Below, piece after piece: positions 37,600 through 45,825 of a stretch of DNA of 64,000 nucleotides. The translations under genes were made by a program, and so were the position numbers. Each line of letters begins with the position of its first letter. Positions within the stretch are counted from its first letter, which is position 1. The stretch covers positions 186,001 to 250,000 of the forward strand of contig JROE01000005.1 in the NCBI GenBank assembly GCA_000783305.1, given 5' to 3'. The notes beneath the pieces are model-generated. The model did not search any database. It saw only the letters and a list, made by a program, of their open reading frames with translations, and was not told the origin of the DNA. This stretch comes from Sphingobacteriaceae bacterium DW12. GTDB taxonomy: Bacteria; Bacteroidota; Bacteroidia; Sphingobacteriales; Sphingobacteriaceae.

Positions 37600-38583
37600 C
37601 TATTGCGCGTGTATAGTATTTAAATCCCATTTAGCATTGCTCTTGGTTAAGATATCTTTGGCCGCTAATCGATCTAAGGGGACAATTTTTATTTCAAAGA
37701 GTGACTCCTGTTGGTCAAAATCAGGGTAAGCTGTTGCAATATTGGCATAAGAGCTTAAAGCTTTTATTGTAGCCACTTGGGCTTTGATAGTTTGGTTGTC
37801 TTTGTAAGGGATGCTAACAGCTACTTGCATATTGGGTTTGATATTAGCCATCTTACGTTCAGGCAGTGTAAATCTGAAATAAGTCGTCTCGTCCAAGTAT
37901 CCAGCAACAATAGCATATCCAGCAAGAGCCAGTTCCCCAACTTTAAGATTGATACTTTCAATTGTCATATCTTGCGGTGCGATGAGGAAGCGCTCTTGGG
38001 CTGCAATACTCACTTCATTGACCGCACCCAATGCCCTTTCTTTTTGGCCCAATGCCATTTGTTGTTGTTCCACACGTGCTCCATGTTGCACATCGTTCAA
38101 TTCAGCGACAGCTGCGATGTATTGGTTTTTCGCACCTTGGTATTTGGCATATACCTCGTCATATTTTTGTTGTGGTACAAGACTATCCTGTAATAGGTTT
38201 GAGAGTCGTTTTAGTGATTTTTCCGCAAAATCCAGTTGTTCTTTAAGCCCAGATACCTTGGCGTTCAATTGTTTGATCTGTCCATCTGTCGCACCTTTCT
38301 TGGCCATGTTGTATTGCGCTTGAGCAGCATCCAGCGCTCCCTTTGCTTGTTCTTCTTTTGCCGTAACTTCGGGTATTTGAAGAATGACTAGTGTATCTCC
38401 CTTCTGTACATGTTGCCCCTCTATCACGAGTATCTTTTCGATTTTTCCAGGTATCTTAGTGACCACACTTAATTGGTCACGCTCTACCTTACCCTCAAGG
38501 ACATGATCGGTATTTTTCTTTTCATTTTTACACGCTGCAATAGTCAGTAGAAAAACAAGTAAAAAAAATGTATATCTTTTCAT
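37600..38583 (-). CDS. HlyD-family periplasmic adaptor lipoprotein
   Basis: 327 residues. Lipoprotein signal (LLVFLLTIAAC, Cys18). Biotinyl-lipoyl-like half (SVVTKIPGKIEKILVIEGQH), a long coiled-coil hairpin (about 75-180: KEEQAKGALDAAQAQYNMAK ... GARVEQQQMALGQKERALGA), then the second half (MTIESINLKVGELALAGYAI) and a beta-barrel part. It bridges the ABC-2 permease (17 bp downstream) and the TolC-type protein (upstream gene). Confidence 0.93.
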   Translation of the reverse strand: MKRYTFFLLVFLLTIAACKNEKKNTDHVLEGKVERDQLSVVTKIPGKIEKILVIEGQHVQKGDTLVILQIPEVTAKEEQAKGALDAAQAQYNMAKKGATDGQIKQLNAKVSGLKEQLDFAEKSLKRLSNLLQDSLVPQQKYDEVYAKYQGAKNQYIAAVAELNDVQHGARVEQQQMALGQKERALGAVNEVSIAAQERFLIAPQDMTIESINLKVGELALAGYAIVAGYLDETTYFRFTLPERKMANIKPNMQVAVSIPYKDNQTIKAQVATIKALSSYANIATAYPDFDQQESLFEIKIVPLDRLAAKDILTKSNAKWDLNTIHAQ

Positions 38584-38714
38584 CTATTTATATTATTTAT
38601 GAGTGTAGAATTGACTTGTATAAGTAAGTTGCCCTCGGCTTACTTTGTTGATTATAATCGTTGCAATTAGTATTTGATTGTCCGTCTCTGAATTATCTAT
38701 ATTTCGGTTTCATC

Positions 38715-40097
38715 TTACTTTAATATGTTGTCTAGCAAATCACCAGAAGTGTGTAGTACCTCCAGTGCTGATTTACGTTGTTGTAGCAATTGTGAAAAAT
38801 ACCCTAAGGTAGATTTGTAATAGTCATTTTCGGTGGCAAGAAGTTCAGTTACATCAATAAGGCCTTCGTGATATTGTTTTAAAGATAGATTGAAATTATT
38901 TTTTGCAACCTGTACTTGTTGGTCATTTACCTTTAATTTTTGATTGGAAGTGTTGTACTCGACCCTATTTTTCTTGAGTAATAAAGTGAGCTTTTCGCGC
39001 GCATCATCCTTTTTGTTTTGATTGATGTCAATATCTAGTTTCGCTTGTCTCAATTTGTTTTTGTGTTCACCTCCTCTAAATATTTCCCACTTAGCACCCA
39101 CACCCACCAAGAATGTTGGAAATAGCTGCAATTGGTCCGATCTCAAACGTACATCTCCCAACAAAGAAAGATCTTGTAAGGTTAATTTAGAATTGAATAC
39201 ATTGCTATAGGAGGCGGAACCAAATGCAAATACTTGAGGTAGCCCTGATCCCTTTTCTTTCTTATAAACATATTCATATGCTTTTTGAGACGCATCCAGC
39301 GCTTTAAGTTCATTTCTATTTTCAATGCTCTCCGGATAGTCACTCAGTAGGATTTCCAATAGTTCATAGTCTATTTTTTTGAGTTCACTCAAAGAAAGAT
39401 GTGTATCCTGTTCCAGTTTTTGATAAATGAGCTCTCGCGAACCATTTAACTCTACTTTTTTAGCTTCTAGTTCAAGCATTGCCAGTTTAATCTTCTCTCG
39501 GTCATACGGAATCGCCAACCCATTTTCGATTGCTTTGCTGACCTTAAGATGTTCTTTCTCAAGTCGCTTTTCAGAATCGTCAATCAGTTTTTGGACTTCC
39601 TTTAACAGCATAAGTTGGTCAAAGGTATTGATGATATCCTTAGCAATAGTTTCTTTACTTGCTTCAGCCAGGTATTGCTGCGCTTTTGCTTTTTCCTGCA
39701 GGGCCTTTTGACCATTGCTGATTTGGAGGCCACTGAATATTACCTGTGTGGCCGTTACGCCAAGAAGGCCTACCTGTCCCTGCAATCTAAAATCCTGAGC
39801 TCCCTCAAATAGATTGATCGATGTGTTTGGAATATTGGCGGTGGGAATATCCAATTTGCCACCAGTATTGAAATAGGAGTAAAATCCTGCTGCAGATACA
39901 GAGGGTAGAAGTTTATTTTTAACCATATTAGCTTCTATTCTCACTTTTTCTGTTTCCATGTATTGCCCCTGTAGTCCACGGTTGGATGAGATAGCCTGTT
40001 GGATAGGAGCTTTTAGTTGTTCACTGACCACACGTTGGGCGTAAACAATAGGAGTGCAAGAAAGGATGAAGAACGCGGTGGTGATTTTTCTTATCAT
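38715..40097 (-). CDS. TolC-family outer-membrane efflux protein
   Basis: Start ATG at 40097 gives a signal peptide (IRKITTAFFILSCTPIVYAQ); a TTG nine codons upstream is less likely. 460 residues with the two TolC repeats (LKAPIQQAISSNRGLQGQYM, MVKNKLLPSVSAAGFYSYF; then SIENRNELKALDASQKAYEY, QVFAFGSASYSNVF). It is the outer-membrane channel of the exporter whose adaptor and permease genes follow on the same strand, after a 131-bp gap. Substrate unknown. Confidence 0.93.
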   Translation of the reverse strand: MIRKITTAFFILSCTPIVYAQRVVSEQLKAPIQQAISSNRGLQGQYMETEKVRIEANMVKNKLLPSVSAAGFYSYFNTGGKLDIPTANIPNTSINLFEGAQDFRLQGQVGLLGVTATQVIFSGLQISNGQKALQEKAKAQQYLAEASKETIAKDIINTFDQLMLLKEVQKLIDDSEKRLEKEHLKVSKAIENGLAIPYDREKIKLAMLELEAKKVELNGSRELIYQKLEQDTHLSLSELKKIDYELLEILLSDYPESIENRNELKALDASQKAYEYVYKKEKGSGLPQVFAFGSASYSNVFNSKLTLQDLSLLGDVRLRSDQLQLFPTFLVGVGAKWEIFRGGEHKNKLRQAKLDIDINQNKKDDAREKLTLLLKKNRVEYNTSNQKLKVNDQQVQVAKNNFNLSLKQYHEGLIDVTELLATENDYYKSTLGYFSQLLQQRKSALEVLHTSGDLLDNILK

Positions 40098-40237
40098 AGT
40101 TAAAATTGCTCTACTAAAGTACAATCGAACACATAAAAGGTTTGTTCTGTTCTAAGTTAATTAGGTATTATTCCAGTATCAAAGTAAGTATTATTTAGTA
40201 AATTAAAATTGCTTATGCAACTAATTTTGAGGATAAA

Positions 40238-40280
40238 AAGCAAGCCTATCCACGAGTAGGGGGATAGGCTTGCTTTTATT
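40238..40280 (-). terminator. terminator after tsf
   Basis: AAGCAAGCCTATCC (40238-40251) pairs perfectly (14 bp) with GGATAGGCTTGCTT (40262-40275), with A-rich DNA before it (T-run on the minus strand). It ends the rplM-rpsI-rpsB-tsf transcript. Confidence 0.88.
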
Positions 40281-40298
40281 TTAGCTTACCAGCTGAGC

Positions 40299-41135
40299 TT
40301 ATGCGCCCAATTGAATGCGTTTGAAAGCTGTAACTGTCAATCCTTTTGATACTGAATCTAAGAACTGAGAAATGCTTTTAGAAGAATCTTTCACAAATTC
40401 TTGATTCAATAAAGTAGTGTCTTTAAAGAATTTATTCAATTTACCTTGTGCAATTTTCTCTGCCATTTCAGCAGGTTTTCCTTCAGCAATGATTTGCTCT
40501 TTTGCAATAGCTATTTCACGTTCGATAGTATTTTGATCAACACCATCTTTGTCGATAGCAATTGGGTTCATAGCCGCAATCTGCATAGCTACATCTTTAC
40601 CTGCTTCTTGTACACCCGCACCGCTAGCTGAAAGACCTACTAATACACCTAGACGGTAGTTACCGTGAATATAAGCAACAACCTCTTCAGCTTTTACAAC
40701 TTCATATTTAGAAACTTCGATTTTCTCACCGATCTTACCTGTTTGGTCAATCAACAAATCAGCGATTTTACGGCCATCGATTTCTAGCGCTTTAAGATCA
40801 TCTAATGTAGCAGGTTGATTAGCCAATGCGATGTCAGCAATAGCTTCAGCAAAAGCTACGAAATCAGCATTTTTAGCTACGAAATCAGTTTCACAGTTCA
40901 CTTCAACAACGATACCTGATTTTTTATCTTCAGTTGCTTTCGCAATGATGACACCTTCGTTAGATTCACGATCCTGACGGCTTGCAGCTACTTTAGCTCC
41001 TTTTTTGCGTAAATAGTCGATAGCGGCTTCAAAATCACCGTTTGCTTCTACTAATGCTTTTTTACAGTCCATCATACCAGCGCCTGTTTGTTGACGCAGT
41101 TTATTTACATCTGATGCAGAAATTTGTACTGACAT
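40299..41135 (-). CDS. tsf: translation elongation factor Ts
   Basis: Start chosen at ATG 41135 (MSVQISASDVNKLRQ), which matches the conserved EF-Ts start; the longer in-frame start adds 22 residues without similarity. 278 residues. N-terminal UBA-like domain (RQQTGAGMMDCKKAL, FEAAIDYLRKKG), then KSGIVVEVNCETDFVAKNADF and the core coiled-coil part. It is the guanine-nucleotide exchange factor for EF-Tu. It follows rpsB as in most bacteria, here separated by 187 bp with a terminator-like hairpin. Confidence 0.97.
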   Translation of the reverse strand: MSVQISASDVNKLRQQTGAGMMDCKKALVEANGDFEAAIDYLRKKGAKVAASRQDRESNEGVIIAKATEDKKSGIVVEVNCETDFVAKNADFVAFAEAIADIALANQPATLDDLKALEIDGRKIADLLIDQTGKIGEKIEVSKYEVVKAEEVVAYIHGNYRLGVLVGLSASGAGVQEAGKDVAMQIAAMNPIAIDKDGVDQNTIEREIAIAKEQIIAEGKPAEMAEKIAQGKLNKFFKDTTLLNQEFVKDSSKSISQFLDSVSKGLTVTAFKRIQLGA

Positions 41136-41230
41136 GTTATTTTTTGTTTTTATAAAATTACAGTTTGATATGTTTACAATCGCTTTTTTTGTGTTAAGCA
41201 ATTGTGAATTGTTAAATCTGATAATGGAGA

Positions 41231-41312
41231 TTTAACAAAAAAACCGGACAGATATGTGCGGGCTATGGATATCGAAATTTCCAAAAGCTAACACAGGTCT
41301 ATCCGGTTTAAT
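41231..41312 (-). terminator. terminator/attenuator hairpin between rpsB and tsf
   Basis: AAACCGGA (41241-41248) pairs with TCCGGTTT (41302-41309), extended by AGA/TCT after one-base bulges; on the minus strand the stem is followed by seven T. The 40-50 nt loop is long. Partial termination would lower tsf relative to the ribosomal proteins. Confidence 0.6.
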
Positions 41313-41322
41313 ATAGAAAATA

Positions 41323-42135
41323 TTATTCTCCGTCTTTCGCTTTGCGAGGGCGTTTAGCACCAGCGTTAGCTTCTTCAGCTTCACCACCGTTGTCCACTTG
41401 AGCTTTTGCAGCTGCAGCTTCTTTTTCAGCTTCTTCCTCTTTATCGCGTTTACGTTCGTCCAATCCCTCTTGGATTGCTTTCGCGATGATTCCAGCGACA
41501 AGGCTAATAGATTTAGTAGCATCATCATTTGCAGGAATCGGGAAGTCAATGTTAGTAGGGTCAGAGTTTGTATCTACCATTGCAAAAGTAGGGATGTTCA
41601 ATTTGATTGCTTCAGAAACAGCAATGTGTTCTTTTTTTACATCGATGATGAATAAAGCAGCCGGTAAACGATTCAAATCAGCGATACCCCCTAAAAGGCT
41701 TTCCAATTTGATACGCTCACGTTGAATCATTAATTTCTCTTTCTTCGACAACACGTCGTAAGTACCATCTTTTTGCATTTTGTCGATATTCGACATTTTT
41801 TTGATAGACTTGCGTACAGTTGCAAAGTTCGTCAACATACCACCTAACCATCTTTCAGTTACGAAAGGCATGTTTACTTCTTTTGCCTGTTGAGCGATAA
41901 TTTCTTTTGCTTGTTTTTTCGTTGCTACGAATAAAACTTTACGACCTGATTTTACGATTTGTTTGATAGCTGAAGCAGCTTCTTCTAATTTCGTAAGGGT
42001 TTTGTTCAAGTCAATGATGTGGATACCGTTACGTTCCATGAAAATGTACTTCGCCATTTTCGGATCCCATTTACGTGTAAGGTGACCAAAGTGCACACCT
42101 GCATCCAATAAGTCTTGATAAGTTGTTCTTGCCAT
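41323..42135 (-). CDS. rpsB: 30S ribosomal protein S2
   Basis: 270 residues. Conserved start ARTTYQDLLDAGVHFGHLTR, then KWDPKMAKYIFMERNGIHII, the middle FVTERWLGGMLTNFATVRKS and PTNIDFPIPANDDATKSISL near residue 195. It carries a Bacteroidota-style charged C-terminal tail (EEEAEKEAAAAKAQ ... KRPRKAKDGE). It sits in the rplM-rpsI-rpsB-tsf operon, 18 bp after rpsI, with an unusually strong Shine-Dalgarno. Confidence 0.98.
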   Translation of the reverse strand: MARTTYQDLLDAGVHFGHLTRKWDPKMAKYIFMERNGIHIIDLNKTLTKLEEAASAIKQIVKSGRKVLFVATKKQAKEIIAQQAKEVNMPFVTERWLGGMLTNFATVRKSIKKMSNIDKMQKDGTYDVLSKKEKLMIQRERIKLESLLGGIADLNRLPAALFIIDVKKEHIAVSEAIKLNIPTFAMVDTNSDPTNIDFPIPANDDATKSISLVAGIIAKAIQEGLDERKRDKEEEAEKEAAAAKAQVDNGGEAEEANAGAKRPRKAKDGE

Positions 42136-42140
42136 TTTTT

Positions 42141-42151
42141 GATCCTCCTTT
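42141..42151 (-). promoter_or_regulatory. strong Shine-Dalgarno of rpsB
   Basis: Minus strand AAAGGAGGATC, then AAAAA and the ATG. A full-length Shine-Dalgarno is rare in this window, where most genes have only A-rich leaders; rpsI has a shorter one (AAGGAGAA). Confidence 0.75.
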
Positions 42152-42153
42152 GA

Positions 42154-42540
42154 TTAACGTTTACTGAATTGGAATCTTTTACGTGCTTTACGGCGTCCTG
42201 GTTTCTTACGCTCAACCATACGGTCGTCACGAGTTACTAAACCTTTAGCACGTAATGCAGGTTTTACGGTAGCGTCTAGCTCAATAAGAGCTTTAGCGAT
42301 TGCAAGGCGTACAGCCTCTGCTTGACCTTTTACACCACCACCATTCACGTTAACATTCACATCATAATTTCCTGCAGCACCTGCTACTTCAGTAGATTGA
42401 GTAACAATGTATTGCAAAGGCAATGTTGGGAAATATTCTTTGTAGTCTTTACCATTAACGGTAATGTTTCCGCTACCAGCAGTTAAGTAAATGCGGGCAA
42501 CAGCAGTTTTTCTTCTTCCTGAAGTGTTAGTTGTTGACAT
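42154..42540 (-). CDS. rpsI: 30S ribosomal protein S9
   Basis: 128 residues, typical length. Conserved features: NTSGRRKTAVARIYLTAGSG at the start, YFPTLPLQYIVTQST, VNVNGGGVKGQAEAVRLAIA, and the basic C-terminal tail ending KARKRFQFSKR that reaches the P-site tRNA. 11 bp after rplM, preceded by AAGGAGAA. Confidence 0.98.
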   Translation of the reverse strand: MSTTNTSGRRKTAVARIYLTAGSGNITVNGKDYKEYFPTLPLQYIVTQSTEVAGAAGNYDVNVNVNGGGVKGQAEAVRLAIAKALIELDATVKPALRAKGLVTRDDRMVERKKPGRRKARKRFQFSKR

Positions 42541-42551
42541 GTCGATTCTCC

Positions 42552-42995
42552 TTAAAATTTAACTGGTGTTGGATTCTGAGCCTCATGTTTGTGCGCTGTT
42601 CCAGCATACACATGAAGGTTCTTAAACAATTGACGACCTAAACGGTTTTTAGGAAGCATACCACGAACTGCCTTCTCAATGATGCGCTCAGGGTGTTTTG
42701 CCAATAATTCTTTAGGAGTAATGAAACGTTGACCACCTGGGTATCCAGTGTAACGAACGTAAACTTTGTCACCTAATTTATTACCGGTCAATCTAATTTT
42801 GTCTGCATTGATAACAATGACGTTATCTCCGCAGTCTACGTGAGGGGTAAATGTTGGCTTGTGTTTTCCACGAATTACTTTCGCAATTTCGCTTGCCAAG
42901 CGCCCCAAAATCTCGCCTTCAGCATCAACAACAATCCACTCTTTGTTGATAGTGTTCTTGTTGGCAGAGACAGTTTTGTAACTTAACGTATTCAC
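42552..42995 (-). CDS. rplM: 50S ribosomal protein L13
   Basis: 147 residues. Conserved: [54 protein letters not shown] and [20 protein letters not shown]. It is the first gene of the ribosomal operon; its promoter is at 43060-43091 on the minus strand. Confidence 0.98.
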   Translation of the reverse strand: MNTLSYKTVSANKNTINKEWIVVDAEGEILGRLASEIAKVIRGKHKPTFTPHVDCGDNVIVINADKIRLTGNKLGDKVYVRYTGYPGGQRFITPKELLAKHPERIIEKAVRGMLPKNRLGRQLFKNLHVYAGTAHKHEAQNPTPVKF

Positions 42996-43059
42996 TTGCT
43001 TTTGATTAATTAATTAAATAAATGTTATTTTCTTCTTTTTCCTTTATTACAAAGGACTG

Positions 43060-43091
43060 CAAAGGTACGTTAAAAGATTTAAAAGCCGAAA
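43060..43091 (-). promoter_or_regulatory. promoter of the rplM-rpsI-rpsB-tsf operon
   Basis: Minus strand: TTTC (43091-43088), 20 nt, TACCTTTG (43067-43060), a perfect -7 element of the Bacteroidota TAnnTTTG type. The 5' UTR would be about 55-60 nt. Confidence 0.75.
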
Positions 43092-43215
43092 TGGTTTTTT
43101 CTTTATTTGATGGCCTATGAAACTTTTACATTTATTAACAGTCATTGCATTAAACTTTTGCGTTGTTTTGTCATCTTTTTATGCACGATTGATTACATTA
43201 GTACATAATTCAAAT

Positions 43216-44949
43216 ATGAGATACATGAAGATACATGAAAAAAGCCCTTTTCGTTTTGTAGTGATAGTAGTGGCGATAGGTATGCAGCTTGGGCTATATT
43301 CATTAAGCAATGCTCAGCAAGTCGAAAAGAAGCCTTACCAAGAACAGCTGACACTGATCGAAGTAAAATTGAGAAATGGCGAGTTTCAGGAGGCTTTCCA
43401 GATTATGGACGAAGTAACGGCCAAATATCCCAACGCGGATGAAATTTACTACGCTAAAGGCTTGCTATATGGACAATTTCGGAATTATGAAGAGGCTGTC
43501 GCAAATGTGCAAAAAGCACTCTCTATTAAAAAGGACTTAAGATATTATAATTTCTTGGTAGATCTATATAAGTCTAAACAAGATTTGCCAGCTGCGTTGA
43601 GCTTATTGGACGAAGTGATTGTACATAATCCAGACATCCCGCAGCCGTACCGTGAAAAAATCATGTTATTGCAGGTGAGTAAAAAGCCTGATGAAGCCCT
43701 GGCGTATTACGAGGTCGCTAAAAATAAGTTTGGAGTGTCGGACACATTGGATATGTTGAAAGCCGAGATATTAATGAATGAAGGTCGCACGGAAGAAGCG
43801 AAGGTGTTGTTGAAGAATTGGGAAGAGAAAAGTAGCCCACTTCGTCAAGTGTATAGCAGTCTCTCGTATATATATATACAGGGCAAGGAACCCAAAAAAG
43901 CTGTTTCGACTTTGGAAAAAGGTGTTGAAGTCACCAAAGACGATCTCTTGTATCTAGATATGGCTGATGCCTACACCGCCTCCAAAAATCAAAAACTAGC
44001 TTTTAACTACCTTAAGAAAGCTTTTGAGTCTGATAAATTGGATTTTCAAGAAAAGAATAGGGTGGTGCATGCACTTCTTTTGCGTGAAAACGGATTCACG
44101 TTAGATCAACTGCAAGATTTGACCAATGTGCTAGTCTTGAAACATCCGCGCATGGCCGAAAGTCACATGGCCAAAGGTGATGTGATGTGGAGGCGTAAAG
44201 ATCCACATGCCGCTCGTTCCTTATTTTCAGTAGCAGTAGGAATCAACCCCGCCAATATCGATGCCTGGCGTATGCTTATCAATGCTGATATGGCATTGCA
44301 GGAGGTGGACGTCGCTATCGTACATGGATTGGAAGGATTGAGATCTAATCCCAATAATTCAACATTGCTATATTTTACGGGATTGGCTTATCTGATGAAC
44401 GATGATAAAGAAAAAGCTAGACAGATGCTCGAGATGGCACTTAATAGCAGTGAGAATGAAAATCCGTTTGTTCAGTCCAATATTTATGCCGCACTGGGCG
44501 ATCTGTACCATCAATTAAAAATGGAGTCAGCGTCAGACGTTGCGTATGAAGAAGCTATAAAGCTAGATAGCACAAATGTAACGGCAATGAACAATTTAGC
44601 ATACTATTTGTCGTTAAGAAAAAAGGATTTGGAGAAAGCTGCGGAATATTCTAAACGCTCTAATGAATTGGATCCCAATTCGGCAACTTTCCAAGATACT
44701 TATGCATGGGTACTCTTTCAACAGGAAAAATATGAAGATGCACTGGTTTGGATCGAGAAATCAATAAAAAATTCCGGTACACAAATATCAGCAACTTTGT
44801 TGGACCACTATGGCGATATTTTGTACCATGTTGGTAAACAAAGGGAAGCTATAAAGCAATGGGAGAAGGCATCTTTATTGACAGATGTTGAAGATGTTAA
44901 TAGAGAAAAGTTGAGCTTAAAGATAAAGAACAAAAAATATGTGGAATAA
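43216..44949 (+). CDS. tetratricopeptide repeat protein, exported
   Basis: Start ATG 43216 (or 43225) gives a signal peptide (FRFVVIVVAIGMQLGLYSLSNAQQ); the frame opens at 43117 but that part lacks signal character. 577 residues made almost entirely of TPR helices, for example NADEIYYAKGLLYGQFRNYE, AMNNLAYYLSLRKKDLEKAA and TFQDTYAWVLFQQEKYEDAL. TPR domains scaffold protein complexes; a periplasmic or outer-membrane-associated envelope role is inferred. Its last 11 bases overlap the start of the DUF4292 lipoprotein gene. Confidence 0.88.
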   Translation: MRYMKIHEKSPFRFVVIVVAIGMQLGLYSLSNAQQVEKKPYQEQLTLIEVKLRNGEFQEAFQIMDEVTAKYPNADEIYYAKGLLYGQFRNYEEAVANVQKALSIKKDLRYYNFLVDLYKSKQDLPAALSLLDEVIVHNPDIPQPYREKIMLLQVSKKPDEALAYYEVAKNKFGVSDTLDMLKAEILMNEGRTEEAKVLLKNWEEKSSPLRQVYSSLSYIYIQGKEPKKAVSTLEKGVEVTKDDLLYLDMADAYTASKNQKLAFNYLKKAFESDKLDFQEKNRVVHALLLRENGFTLDQLQDLTNVLVLKHPRMAESHMAKGDVMWRRKDPHAARSLFSVAVGINPANIDAWRMLINADMALQEVDVAIVHGLEGLRSNPNNSTLLYFTGLAYLMNDDKEKARQMLEMALNSSENENPFVQSNIYAALGDLYHQLKMESASDVAYEEAIKLDSTNVTAMNNLAYYLSLRKKDLEKAAEYSKRSNELDPNSATFQDTYAWVLFQQEKYEDALVWIEKSIKNSGTQISATLLDHYGDILYHVGKQREAIKQWEKASLLTDVEDVNREKLSLKIKNKKYVE

Positions 44950-45724
44950 GTGTGGAATAGGGATTTTGTTGCTTCTCGTGCTATCTTCTTGTGGTAGTAA
45001 AAAGAAGCTTGCTGTGAAAGATCAGGCCAATGTGGTAGGGACTACTCCTATTGCGACTACTTCAAACGCGATTAAAACATTTGAGTTAAGTAATTTGGAT
45101 TTTCATACTTTTTCTGGAAAAGCAAAGAGCACATTGGTGCTAGGTGACAAATCACAGGAGGTGACCGCCAATATTCGGATTGAGCGGGATAAAGCGATTT
45201 GGATCTCGGTGACCGCTATATTAGGCATTGAAGTAGCTCGTGTTTTGATTACACCGGATAGTGTGAAGATTTTGAATAAATTACAAGGCGAGTATATTGC
45301 CAAACCTTTTAGTTATATCTATCATTACACGAATCCATCCGTTACATTTGGCAGTCTACAGGATATTTTATTGGGTAATGTATCGACCTCACTTTTGAAT
45401 ACAAATAATCTGCAGATGGCGAGTAGCGCTGACGATACACAGATGGTCGGTATAAAAGATGGGATGCGATTTCACTACATTATCAATGCCAATAATAGAC
45501 CTACTACTTTCCGATTGGCGGAAGATGGAAGAAGTCAGAAACTGGAAGCTTTTTATGGGCAACATGTTTTGGTTAGTGGATATAACTTTCCACAGCGACT
45601 AAGACTTAATCTGATCGGAGAGGATACTAAAGTCGATGCAGATTTGGTTTATAACAAAGTCGCATTTAACGAACCTTTAGAGATACCGTTTAATGTCCCG
45701 ACAAGATATAAGGTAATAAATTAG
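44939..45724 (+). CDS. DUF4292 lipoprotein
   Basis: 261 residues; lipobox LVLSSC with Cys18. The body resembles DUF4292 of Bacteroidota: SNLDFHTFSGKAKSTLVLGD, then AIWISVTAILGIEVARVLIT and SVKILNKLQGEYIAKPF. That beta-rich half-barrel layout is comparable with LolB/LolA-type lipid carriers, but I cannot assign a function. Start ATG overlaps the TPR gene end, indicating translational coupling; the EnvC-like gene follows after 101 bp. This TPR-DUF4292-M23 order suggests an outer-membrane biogenesis module. Confidence 0.85.
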   Translation: MWNKCGIGILLLLVLSSCGSKKKLAVKDQANVVGTTPIATTSNAIKTFELSNLDFHTFSGKAKSTLVLGDKSQEVTANIRIERDKAIWISVTAILGIEVARVLITPDSVKILNKLQGEYIAKPFSYIYHYTNPSVTFGSLQDILLGNVSTSLLNTNNLQMASSADDTQMVGIKDGMRFHYIINANNRPTTFRLAEDGRSQKLEAFYGQHVLVSGYNFPQRLRLNLIGEDTKVDADLVYNKVAFNEPLEIPFNVPTRYKVIN

Positions 45725-45825
45725 TGAATATTAATATTTAATGCCTGAGTTTTATTATTTTCGCAATCTATACATGGTTAGCTTTGTGATCTACTCAGAA
45801 GGCAAAAGTGAAATAAAATCAGTTC

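Noticed and set aside
40098..40124. TTG start for the TolC-family gene
   Set aside because: The ATG at 40097 directly opens a clean signal peptide; the extension has no similarity.
41136..41201. Longer N-terminus of EF-Ts
   Set aside because: EF-Ts normally starts at the MSVQISASDV-type position; the upstream residues have no family match.
43117..43215. Longer N-terminus of the TPR protein
   Set aside because: The added 33 residues would place the signal peptide internally; ATG 43216 is preferred.
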